Below, one piece after another: positions 44,556-54,167 of a stretch of 64,000 nucleotides of DNA. The position numbers were made by a program, and so were the translations under genes. Every line of letters begins with the position of its first letter. Position 1 is the first letter of the stretch. This DNA comes from Mytilus californianus (Eukaryota > Mollusca > Bivalvia > Mytilida > Mytilidae), in contig NW_026262734.1 of assembly GCF_021869535.1 (NCBI RefSeq), forward strand, positions 77,562,339 through 77,626,338. Direction: 5' to 3'. The notes beneath the pieces were generated by a model. That model made no database searches and was not told the DNA's origin. It saw only the letters and a list, made by a program, of their open reading frames with translations.

Positions 44556-44830
44556 TTCGTGGATCCGAAGCGCTTTTCTGGATTTACCTTCATCGCTCAA
44601 ATCAAAGGATGTATACGAATCGAAACAATTTAAGAGCTATATGACCACAGAGGACTATGCTTGAGGAAGTTGAAACATTAGTTTCTTTATAATTTCGAAA
44701 TTTATAAACGGACAGTTTTAGAAAGATATGTTCTAAAATTATGTCAGTACCTAAGTCCTGAGTACTTTTCTGATGGCTACCTCGGGACTGATAGTCCAAT
44801 AGTAGCGATATCGACCCAGTGATGCTAAAA
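44556..44830 (-). repeat. R13 repeat (R1-related), HHR core deleted
   Basis: On the minus strand it starts ATCACTGGGTCGATATCGCT (compare R1 CACTGGGTCGATGCCACTGC) and ends GATGAAGGTAAATCCAG then AAAAGCGCTTCGGATCC. Six bases including the CTG of CTGATGA are missing. Architecture and both ends match R1, so R13 is a sister family. Confidence 0.65.
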
Positions 44831-44866
44831 ATTAAAACAAAACTTTATTAACTGGTTTCTACTAAC

Positions 44867-45104
44867 ATATGGGCAACACGACGGGTGCCACATGTGGAGC
44901 AGGATGTGCTTATCTATCCGGAGCACCTGCGATCAACCCAGTTTTGTTGGGGTTCGTGTTGCTCAGTCTTTAGTTTACTTTGTTGTGTTTTATGTACCAT
45001 TGTTGGTCTGTTGGTCTTTTTCTTTTTTATTCATGGCGTTGTCAGTTTATTTTCGACTTATGAGTTTGAATGTCCCTTCGGTATCTTTCGGCTCTCTTTT
45101 ATAA
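44867..45104 (+). repeat. R3 repeat (5'-truncated RT tail)
   Basis: CAACACGACGGGTGCCACAT through GGGGTTCGTGTTGCTCAGTC to CCCTTCGGTATCTTTCGG. No RT precedes it. Confidence 0.85.
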
Positions 45105-45111
45105 TTTTTAA

Positions 45112-45153
45112 GAGTCCAAAGCGCTTTTCTTGATTAACCTTCATCAGGAACGC
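45112..45153 (-). ncRNA. Hammerhead ribozyme-like motif, R13 family
   Basis: On the minus strand: GCGTTC, CTGATGA, AGGTTAATCAA, GAAA, A-GCGC-T, TT, GGACTC. Stem I pairs at five of six positions with bases different from R1. Stem III is A-U, A-U around the same GCGC loop. The core is complete, but stem II is weak, so activity is doubtful for this copy. Confidence 0.55.
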
Positions 45154-45155
45154 TG

Positions 45156-45371
45156 GAATTACGTCTGCAGTAAGCCTGGCTTTATATCAGTACATATTCG
45201 TTTCGAATTTTCCAGGACACTTTTTGGTGTATTTAACAGCTCATCCTGGTCACGTAGGTTGAGTTCAATTAATATGACAGTCTCCTCATGACTCCACGAT
45301 GCCCCTCTTTTCCCATCCACTATCTTTAGAAATGTGGATACATGCCGCCGAAATTGCAGATTTATTTGCAT
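45156..45371 (-). pseudogene. Possible Myb/SANT-like exon fragment
   Basis: After CACATTTCTAAAG (possible acceptor) the minus strand reads IVDGKRGASWSHEETVILIE then LNLRDQDELLNTPKSVLENS. R-G-x-x-W-x-x-E-E-T-x-x-L-I is the start of a Myb/SANT-like (MSANTD-type) DNA-binding domain. The rest departs from the family and ends in a stop at LLQT. It could be an exon or a transposon remnant. Confidence 0.35.
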
Positions 45372-46239
45372 ATCTAACTACATGCATATATCTAAATATT
45401 TGGTCTTGGGCATCATATTGAGAAGACATTTTTATATTTTCCGAAATGCGCATTTAGAGCACAAAGTACTGCTGATTTTTTTATTTTTAATCTTGATCTT
45501 ACTCCATACTAGACATAGCAGATCATAGATTAGCCAGTTGTTTCTGCAATTCAAGAGATGTTGTCAACAATAAAGACGGCAGATGAATCGTGTCTATAAG
45601 GTAAGCTACACAGTAGTGTACTAGGCAAAATGTACATTTTAAGTTGACAATGTCTTTGATGTCTTTTACAGAAATATTTACATTGAACGAAGTGTTCCAC
45701 AAAATTATTTGAAGTACCGAAAATAACCTTATTTATCAAAATTTGCTGCAAACAATGTTTCAAATCAAAAAGTACACAAGGCTGTCAGACTATAAAGCAA
45801 GTCCCTGCATCAAAACAGTGTGAGTCTACGGACGTAATTTGTAAGATCGTATTGGGATTAGAAATTAACAAAAATGTCGCTCATAAAAAGGTTGTTATTA
45901 TGAATATTGTGATATTTGATGAAACTGTTAAAGATCACACGTTGTATGGAACAAGTCATCAAATATCAGAATAATATCAAATTGGCTTTTATAGTACACA
46001 GTACAGATATGTGTTAATCATTGTCCTCGAACTCATGGACTATAGAGAGTCCTTGACAATAAATTTTATAAGTAAAAACATACTACTGAGTAAAATGAAT
46101 AATTTATAGTTTGATATTAATATCAATCAAAAATCCTAACTCTAATGTTACCTATGTTTAAAACCTTACCAAGGATCCATCAAAGGGACAAGGCTAATAA
46201 TTTTGAACACCTGCATGGCAACCGTTTTACTATTTATTC
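45372..46239. other. No recognised gene
   Basis: AT-rich DNA. Confidence 0.4.
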
Positions 46240-47065
46240 TAACTTTAAGATATATCTTATAATATATAAGATATCTTATATAATCTAGTCTTTATAAGAT
46301 ATCTGATAAACTTTATAGGATAAATTATATACTCTATAAGATACCTTTTAAAGAATTTATGATATGTTATTAAGTATAAAAGATATCTTATAAAGTAAAT
46401 ACGATATCTTAAGTACATAAGATATCTTATGAAGGATATAGTATATCTTATATACCTTTTAAGATATCGTATATACTTTATAAGACATCTCCTCATATAA
46501 TTTTCTTTATAAGATGTCTCATATAATTTTTCTTCATAAGATATCTTATAAACTATACAAGATACATTATAAGGTTAATAAAATATCTGATAAAAACTAG
46601 ATTATCTAAGATATTTTATATATTATATAAGACAACTCATATAATATATAATATATATATGATATCTCATAAAATAAACAAGATATCTTGTTATCTTGCA
46701 GTTGTTATCAAATAGTCCATTACTATGTGTGTTGGATTTTGTTTGAGTTCAGTGTTTCTGTTATTCTGTTGTTTTCCTCTTAAAATTGATGTGTTTCACT
46801 CGGTTTTGTTTTCGCTTAATCGATTTATGACTATTGAACAGAGATATACTACTGTTGCCTTTATTTATAAGATATCTTGTAAATATCTTTTATATAAGAT
46901 ATCTTATATAGTTTATAAGATGTCTAATATATTTTATATATTAAGATATCTAAATATATAGTTTATAAGATATCTCGTATAATTTATAAGATATCTCATA
47001 TAATTGATAAGATATCTTATAAACTGTAAGATATATCTTCTAAACTTTATTAGATATATTGAAGC
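46240..47065. repeat. AGATATCTTATA palindromic array
   Basis: Dozens of AGATATCT-centred palindromes spaced by roughly 20-35 bp (46245-46690, 46865-47060), split by an R8 copy. The ORFs on either strand (RYLIKYIRYL-like) are by-products. Confidence 0.85.
46718..46870 (+). repeat. R8 repeat inside the AGATATCT array
   Basis: GTGTGTTGGATTTTGTTTGA, TGATGTGTTTCACTCGGTTT and TATACTACTGTTGCCTTTAT. Related to 22565-22765. Confidence 0.6.
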
Positions 47066-47084
47066 TAGAATAAATAGTAAAATG

Positions 47085-47400
47085 GCTTGCCATACATCTG
47101 TCGTGCGTTTCGTCTTCACTAGACTCGTCAGTGCGTTTAAATCAATACAGTTTGAACACTTATCAAATAAGAAGAGTATTCAAAACCACAAATTTCCCGA
47201 AACTGTGCAAAATCTACCATAGGCAATTTATCACTAGGTGTAGAAATACTTTAAGGTGTCAAAATTGTTCTAAATTTCAGTAAATTGTACAGAAAATCAC
47301 CGTGTCAATGGTATGTAATGTCAGCAAGAAGTGCTGACTACTTGGTTGGTGATATTCTTTTGAACAAAATGTCCACCGTCAGTGCAATCGACCCTTTGGT
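47085..47400 (-). repeat. R1 repeat, diverged
   Basis: The minus strand includes CACTGACGAGTCTAGTGAAG, ACGAAACGCACGACAGATG and the CACCAACCAAGTAGTCAGCA end. CTGACGA fits the CUGANGA consensus, but the cleavage-site U is A (GAC), so it should not cut. Confidence 0.75.
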
Positions 47401-48799
47401 TGTAAAAACTCAGGTCTGAAAATCGACTACTGGTATCTGTGATCCGAATGATGCACTTAAATAAACTTTACAGAGAAGAAAATCACAAATAAACACAGAA
47501 ACTTACATACTTACACAAACAGTACAATACTCTAGAGATTATATTTATCAACAAATATGCAAATACTACGTCCAAGAACATAATAAAAAAATAACATCAT
47601 TATACTTTTCTAAATGTGATACCAAATAAAATTAGGTTTTGAAATAAAACATAAATTGATAAAAATAAAGACAATTACCTGTTGTCAGGACAGACGCACT
47701 TAATTATTTTCTATAGTTAGTATGTAGGACCATTCTTCCTTGTGCATTGATTGGATAAATCAATCGTACGATTAAATAGGTGACAATAATAATGCTCATA
47801 ACCATGTCGTACTGTTATGTATTGGAATATATATATCAACATGAAATAGAATACCCACATATTGTTCGTTTAAAGGTACGAGTTATTGACATTCTTTATG
47901 CATTATATAATGATTACCAAATCTGAAGCTGCGTTGTGTCATATGCTGGTCATTATAACAGGTATAGTTCCCCACGGTCGATAGTAGAGTTCGCGATATA
48001 AAAACGAATAAAGTATGATTTTTTTTTTATTTAATTATAAATGAAAGTGATAAAGTGAAATAATAATTGGCTTTTGGCATCCAGTTTGGTTCAATTTTAT
48101 CAAAATAAGCTAAGTATCATCGCTGGTGAATTATTCACTTGCAAGTGAATAATTCGACCTCATTTAATCCGTATTCATGTGACCTTTTATTTAACCCCTT
48201 AGGTGGGGATGGTAACGCATGTACTCAGCTATTAAAAGGAAAAGAATGCCAAAATTGAAATTGAAACAAGGATGAACAATTTGGTTGACTGAATCGATCC
48301 ACAAAATAATCATTCTTATACAGGTAAAATCGACGATTAACATTTTTTTAACCTACAATATGAAATCATCGAAACGATTTTGGCCCATAATATTGTACAG
48401 CGATTACGATTTCACCATTCACCCTGCGTGACCGAACACTTTTTCTTATAGGAGTTATCTACCCGCGACCCATTTTTCCTGTTATCTTTATTTTTCTGTA
48501 ACCGTAATTGATATCGACAAAAATATTTTTCCAAATTGTTCGTCTACACTTAAGGATGTTTCGTTTAAGTTTAATTTGAGTGATCCAATGACATCTTATA
48601 GGAGTTATTTCTCTTTTCAAATTTAACATAGGTGATATGTTGAATAAATTCATACAACATAAGTCATAGAAACCTAAAGTCCTTGGTTCATTTGAAGAAA
48701 TTGAGGTCAAGGTCATAGGTCAAGGTCATGTTCTTAATTTTGAACTTTGCTTGTTATCTTTATCCCGAAGAAACCGCAACAATTAATGATAACTTAAAG
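47401..48799. other. No recognised gene; 28-bp palindrome
   Basis: A perfect palindrome centred on CACTTGCAAGTG lies at about 48127-48154 (GAATTATTCACTTG and its complement). No coding sequence recognised. Confidence 0.45.
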
Positions 48800-49675
48800 A
48801 TACTTTTCCTAAATAATTGTTCACAACATGGCGCAACTTCAACCTGTTTAAGTCGAAGTGTTAAGGTCATCCTTTTTAGTTTTCTCCCCTTATATATTAT
48901 AAATCAGTATTACTCTTCAACCACTCTTCAATGACCTGTGATCGCTGATCTATGACCTTGAAATTGAGGTTAAGGTCAAAGGTCAATTCGACGTTCTAGA
49001 TTTTGACCTTTGCTAAAAATTCATACTGGTTCATTATAAAACTATTAGGTCTTTTGCATCAGGTTGGTAGACATATGACCTTTAAAGAGGTCAACCGGAA
49101 GTCCGGAAGTGACATTATTTTAACCATAAGTATCCTATTTCATACTAATTTAGTGAAAAATTTCCTAGATATCTTTTTTTAGAATCGTTTTTAAGTAACA
49201 AATCATATGAACCGGAAGTGATATTTTCTTCCACCGTTTTTTAAATTAAATTCTTTATTATCAAAGCTGAGGTGGAGAGCTTTGTACCAAAATACCAAAA
49301 TACCTTGTGGTACTTTTTCATTAAGTTAGTGTGAAAATTACTACTTCCGGTTAAAATAATGTCACTTCTGGTTGACCTTTTTGATTGTCTACCAACCATA
49401 TGCAAAAGACCTAATGCTTTAACAATGAATCAGTATAAATGTGTAGCAAAGAGCCAAATCTAGAATGTCATATTGACCTTTGCCCTTCAGCTCAATTTCA
49501 AAGTCAGAGGTAAATGATCACATATAAAAAGACTTAAGGTCATTCACTTGTAGGGTAGGGGGTTTACTGATTTCAAATATATAAGGGTAGAAAACTCCTA
49601 TGAAGGGTCACCGTATCACTTCGATTCAAATGTAATGAAGTTGCTCCATGTCGTAAACAATTATTTGGCAATAAA
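48800..49675. repeat. Long inverted repeat (foldback), arms about 320 bp
   Basis: The left arm at about 48800-49120 (with TGACCTTGAAATTGAGGTTA and AGGTCTTTTGCATCAGGTTG) is the diverged reverse complement of the right arm at about 49349-49675 (CAACCATATGCAAAAGACCT, AATAATGTCACTTCTGGTTG). The spacer is about 230 bp. AAGGTCAAAGGTCA-type motifs recur in the arms. No ORF. Confidence 0.75.
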
Positions 49676-50189
49676 CATAAAAACCAAAAACCTTGTATTT
49701 TAAGAATCAGTTTGAAGCCATCAATCATATGAAAACGAAGTGATTCTTGTAACTTTTTTAAAATTATAATCCTTTATTATCAAAAGTTGAGGTGGAAAGA
49801 CCTTCAATTGTTCTCTGAACAATTGGTTTTTAATTAAATTTATGTTTATATCGGGTCCAATGACCGTCTGCAATCTTCGGAGGTCAATTCAATGGTTAAT
49901 TAGATGACGTATAGACAAAAATACACACGAATTGTTGAATCATCTAATCAAGTCCATGCATTGTTAATTGTTTATTTTAGACTTTTTGTTATTTGAATAT
50001 ACGTTTTAGTATGTTATAAATCAGATATGAGAATTTGAGTCAAATCGGTGATCATGATTTTGACAGCTAATGCCCCTTTAATATGGATACGTCCTGAATG
50101 TACATGTATATAATATCACGTGATATTGAGATTAAGTGGGAATTTATTCCTTGTTGGTTACTTCTAGCCAAACGTTTACCAGATATAGC
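49676..50189. other. No recognised gene
   Basis: AT-rich DNA. Confidence 0.4.
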
Positions 50190-50275
50190 AGACTAACGTT
50201 GGGACAACGTTGGCCCAGCAAATATGACTTTGTTGGCTCGACATCGGATGACAATATTGCCCCAACGTTCTAAGT
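50190..50275. repeat. AACGTTGG repeat block left of the LINE insertion
   Basis: AACGTTGGGACAACGTTGGC and CCCCAACGTTCTAAGT. Related to the array at 51341-52500; the two parts appear separated by the LINE. Confidence 0.65.
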
Positions 50276-51340
50276 TTAAGTGTAAACATATTTTATTTGC
50301 TTATATATGCTAAAAGGATGAGACAACAAACTTATAAAGCCTTTTCCCATGAACAATGTATAACATTCGCGTATTTACAAAGCATGTATGCAAACAATAC
50401 ATTATATAATTATATATATTGGATATGTAAAAAGATGATATGTGATGATGTGAATGTTTGTACACAATATAAATTTATATGCACTTTAGTGGGCTATATT
50501 ATACAATTATATAACCTCTTGGACTTTTTTAATAAATTCATATGCATTCTTTAAAATTCTTTTATTTTCATCATTAGTTAATGACGAATCACCGGAGGTT
50601 AAGATGTTAGATTTTAGTGGAGAGTTCTCTGATAACCAGTTCAGATTAATAGATATATTAATAGGATTATTGGGTCAATGAAATTCTACAAAAATGGTAT
50701 ATTATATCATTCCCATTACGTAAGGGGTAAACAGCTGTACTATGGATTGTTGGTGGAATCAAATTGCAAAGATAGGCTGATGCATTATTACGTTGAATAT
50801 CATAAAATAATTGTAACTTTCTCCTTTCTCTTCGTTCAGTTAGAGTTTCCCAACTAATATCATCATAAATAATTCTGCTACTAGTAAAAATAGGGAGACC
50901 TGTTAGAATTATGGCTGTCTCAAGCTGCAGTTGCTGTAATTTGTTACAATTACCCACACCCATAGTATCCCACACTTAACAAGCATATTCGAGTAACGGT
51001 GTTATAAAAGTCAAGTTAAGTTTTTCTAAGTTATTCCTACTTAATCTGTACTTTAATTTTCTAAGCACATTCAAATGTTTCGATTCATTTTTATGGTACC
51101 TTCCAAATGGGTGTTCGATTATGCATCTCTACTAAACGTAAAATCCAAATGTTCATGAAAATCTGTAACTTGAATATTCTTACCATTGCATATGAAATTC
51201 ATTTCCGGAGTTTCAATGTATGAAAACAACATAATTTCTGGGGTTTTTTTCTGGGTCAAAGGACATCAGCCATTTCTTAGACCAAAGGCTCAGCTCACTC
51301 AGGTTATGACGGATCACTCGGTGATTTTATTTGTGACATG
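50276..51340 (-). mobile_element. 5'-truncated LINE fragment with probable 13-bp target duplication
   Basis: Bounded by CAACGTTCTAAGT (50263-50275) and CAACGTTCTTAGT (51341-51353), 12 of 13 identical. The RT frame starts right at the upper edge and the 3' end lies at the lower edge, as expected of a target-primed, 5'-truncated insertion. The target was the AACGTT repeat array. Confidence 0.7.
50560..51335 (-). pseudogene. LINE reverse transcriptase, C-terminal part (jockey/CR1-like)
   Basis: In changing frames: LSELSLWSKKWLMSFDPEKN, ETPEMNFICNGKNIQVTDFH, LNVLRKLKYRLSRNNLEKLN, then QLQLETAIILTGLPIFTSSR and WETLTERRERRKLQLFYDIQ, NLIPPTIHSTAVYPLRNGND. This is the standard post-catalytic RT region of jockey/CR1-type LINEs. 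Several stops and shifts; the catalytic motifs are missing through truncation. Confidence 0.8.
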
Positions 51341-52500
51341 CAACGTTCTTAGTGCAAAGAGGGCCAATGTTGTCCCAAGATGATGGTTTTACGTTGGGCC
51401 AGCGATGGATTTTTTTTTTAAGATAACGTTATCCCAACATTAGGCCAACGTTAAATAAATGTCGTTTTAAAAAACATTTGGCCAACGATAAATGTCGTTT
51501 AAAAAAACATTGGACCAACGTTGGACCAATGTTAGATATTGTTTAAAATAACATTGGACCAACGTTGGACCAATGTTAGATATTGTTTAAAATAACATTG
51601 GACAAATGTTAGATATTGTTTAAAATAACATTGGATCAATGTTAGCCTATTGTTTAAAATAACATTGGACCAATGTTAGATATTGTTTAAAATGACATTG
51701 GACCGATGTTAGCCTATTGTTTAAAATAACATTGGACCAATGTTAGATATTGTTTAAAATAACATTGGACCAATGTTAGATATTGTTTAAAATAACATTG
51801 GACCAATGTTAGCCTTATTGTTTAAAATAACATTGGACCAATGTTAGATATTGTTTAAAATAACATTGGACCAATGTTAGATATTGTTTAAAATAACATT
51901 GGACAACGTTATATATTGTTTAAAATAACATTGGACCAACGTTGGACCAATGTTAGATATTGTTTAAAATAACATTGGACAAATGTTAGATATTGTTTAA
52001 AATAACATTGGACCAATGTTAGATATTGTTTAAAATAACATTGGACCAATGATATATATTGTTTAAAATAACATTGGACAACGTTAGATATTGTTTAAAA
52101 TAACATTGGACCAATGTTAGATATTGTTTAAAATAACATTGGACCGATGTTAGCCTATTGTTTAAAATAACATTGGACCAATGTTAGATATTGTTTAAAA
52201 TAACATTGGCCCAATGTTAGATATTGTTTAAAATAACATTGGACAACGTTAGATATTGTTTAAAATAACATTGGACCAATGTTATATATTGTTTAAGAAA
52301 AAACATTGAACCAATGTTAGACATTGTTTAAAATAACATTGGACCAACGTTAGATAGCTTTGGACCAACTTTGGACCAACCTTGGACCAACGTGAGATAG
52401 TATTCAAGATAACATTGAACCAACGGTGGGCCAACGTTAAAACTGTTTGAAATAATATTGATCCAACGTTGGGCCAAAGTTGAATAAATTTATAGGTACA
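51341..52500. repeat. 33-bp palindromic tandem array
   Basis: Core unit TTGTTTAAAATAACATTGGA then CCAATGTTAGATA, 33 bp, roughly 25 copies between about 51470 and 52345 with variant units (CCGATG, CCAACGTTGG, short forms). Each holds AACATTGG-A-CCAATGTT, a perfect hairpin with 8-bp arms. The edges carry more degenerate GTTGGGCCAACGTT-type units. Confidence 0.95.
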
Positions 52501-53115
52501 ACGTCGGGCAAACGTTACAAATGGTTTAGAACACTGCTAAATGGTATTTGGTTTGCAACGTAACGTTTTAATTAAATGTTTTCGTCGGTTTATGTTGTTA
52601 TTTGTAGGTCCATCTAGGTTTGTATGCATGTTTGCTGCAATGATTCAAATCATTGGTTTTCCAAACTTTTGACATCAAGAAACACGTTTTGCACGCATGC
52701 ACGGAAATCAGCATCATGTATTAGATGACAAACGTTAGGAATAATAGGTTTCATCTTTAACAACTTCCTCAATATTTTTTTTTTGTAAAATATTTATATA
52801 ATCTGTTTCTACACATCGTTTCTATAAAATACAAAGTGCAATAACGTGATAATAATAGCTCATTCACTATATATGATATATGAAATATAACATTTTAATA
52901 CATATGTACATTGTATATATTATACCAAAATAACTAATTTCAAGTTTTTTGTGAAAATCACAATGACAAAGTGTTATTTTCATCATTAAATGTATTAGAT
53001 ATAAGGTTTATGATCACATCGAAATTAATGACAAAATTACGGATGCTGATTGTTAGCAGAAAAGAAATTCAAATGAAACCGAGGTTTTAAAACTAAACTT
53101 TGTACGTTTGTTTTT
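52501..53115. other. No recognised gene
   Basis: AT-rich DNA. Confidence 0.4.
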
Positions 53116-53450
53116 TCTACATTGGCTAGAGGTATAGGGGGAGGTTGAGATCTCAAAAAACATGTTTAACCCCGCCGCATTTTTGCGCCTGTCCCAAGTC
53201 AGGAGCCTCTGGCCTTTGTTAGTCTTGTATCACTTTTAATTTTAGTTTCTTGTGTATAATTTGGAGTTTAGTATGACGTCCATTATCACTGAACTAGTAT
53301 ACATATTTGTTTAGGGGCCAGCTGAAGGACGCCTCCGGGTGCGGGAGTTTTTCGCTGCATTGAAGACCCATTGGTGGCCTTCGGCTGTTGTCTGCTTTAT
53401 GGTCGGGTTGTTGTCTCTTTGACACATTCCCCATTTCATTCTCAATTTTT
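53116..53450 (+). repeat. R2 repeat (RT family A tail)
   Basis: TTCTACATTGGCTAGAGGTA to TTCATT CTCAATTTTTTTT, very close to 622-957. Its 3' part belongs to the segment duplicated at 53794. Confidence 0.85.
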
Positions 53451-53499
53451 TTTGCCAACATACTTATAGACTCCAAATTGATAAAAAGCGTATTTGTAT

Positions 53500-53636
53500 A
53501 GATTATAACATGCCCTTTTCCATATTGGCCCTGGTATCATCCCGAGACTCCCATATCGGCCTCGAGGCTTTAGCCGAGGGTCGATATGGGTCGAGGGATG
53601 ATACCAGGGCCAATATGGAAAAGACATGTTATAATC
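53500..53636. repeat. Crypton-associated hairpin, first copy
   Basis: Arms AGATTATAACATG, CTTTTCCATATTGGCCCTGG, TATCATCCC and CCATATCGGCC fold onto their complements around CTCGAGGCTTTAGCCGAGG; about 60-bp arms with few mismatches. Confidence 0.85.
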
Positions 53637-53974
53637 TATTTATCACATATTTAAGTTCTGCAGAAAAGAGAAAAAAGTTCAATTATAACAATTTAATGAA
53701 ATATAACAGGTATAATCTTAAAAATTTTATCACAAAAGTTTCATCACATTTTCAAATTTAGTTTTTATCATTTACTCCATAGAAATTTATTGTCAGCTGA
53801 AGGACGCCTCCGGGTGCGGGAGTTTTTCGCTGCATTGAAGACCCATTGGTGGCCTTCGGCTGTTGTCTGCTTTATGGTCGGTTTGTTGTCTCTTTGACAC
53901 ATTCCCCATTTCATTCTCAATTTTTTTTGCCAACAAACTTATAGACTCCAAATTGATAAAAAGCGTATTTGTAT

Positions 53975-54111
53975 AGATTATAACATGCCCTTTTCCATAT
54001 TGGCCCTGGTATCATCCCGAGACTCCCATATCGGCCTCGAGGCTTTAGCCGAGGGCCGATATGGGTCGAGGGATGATACCAGGGCCAATATGGAAAAGAC
54101 ATGTTATAATC
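53975..54111. repeat. Crypton-associated hairpin, second copy
   Basis: Same hairpin as 53500-53636. One inner-arm base differs (GGGCCGATATGGG against GGGTCGATATGGG) and restores pairing. Confidence 0.85.
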
Positions 54112-54167
54112 TATTTATCACATATTTAAGTTCTGCAGAAAAGAGAAAAAAGTTCAATTATAACAAT

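Noticed and set aside
48459-48716. 85-codon minus-strand ORF as a gene
   Set aside because: No domain, and it lies next to a foldback repeat; likely chance.
51341-52500. CRISPR array
   Set aside because: Units are contiguous with no unique spacers, and the DNA is animal nuclear.
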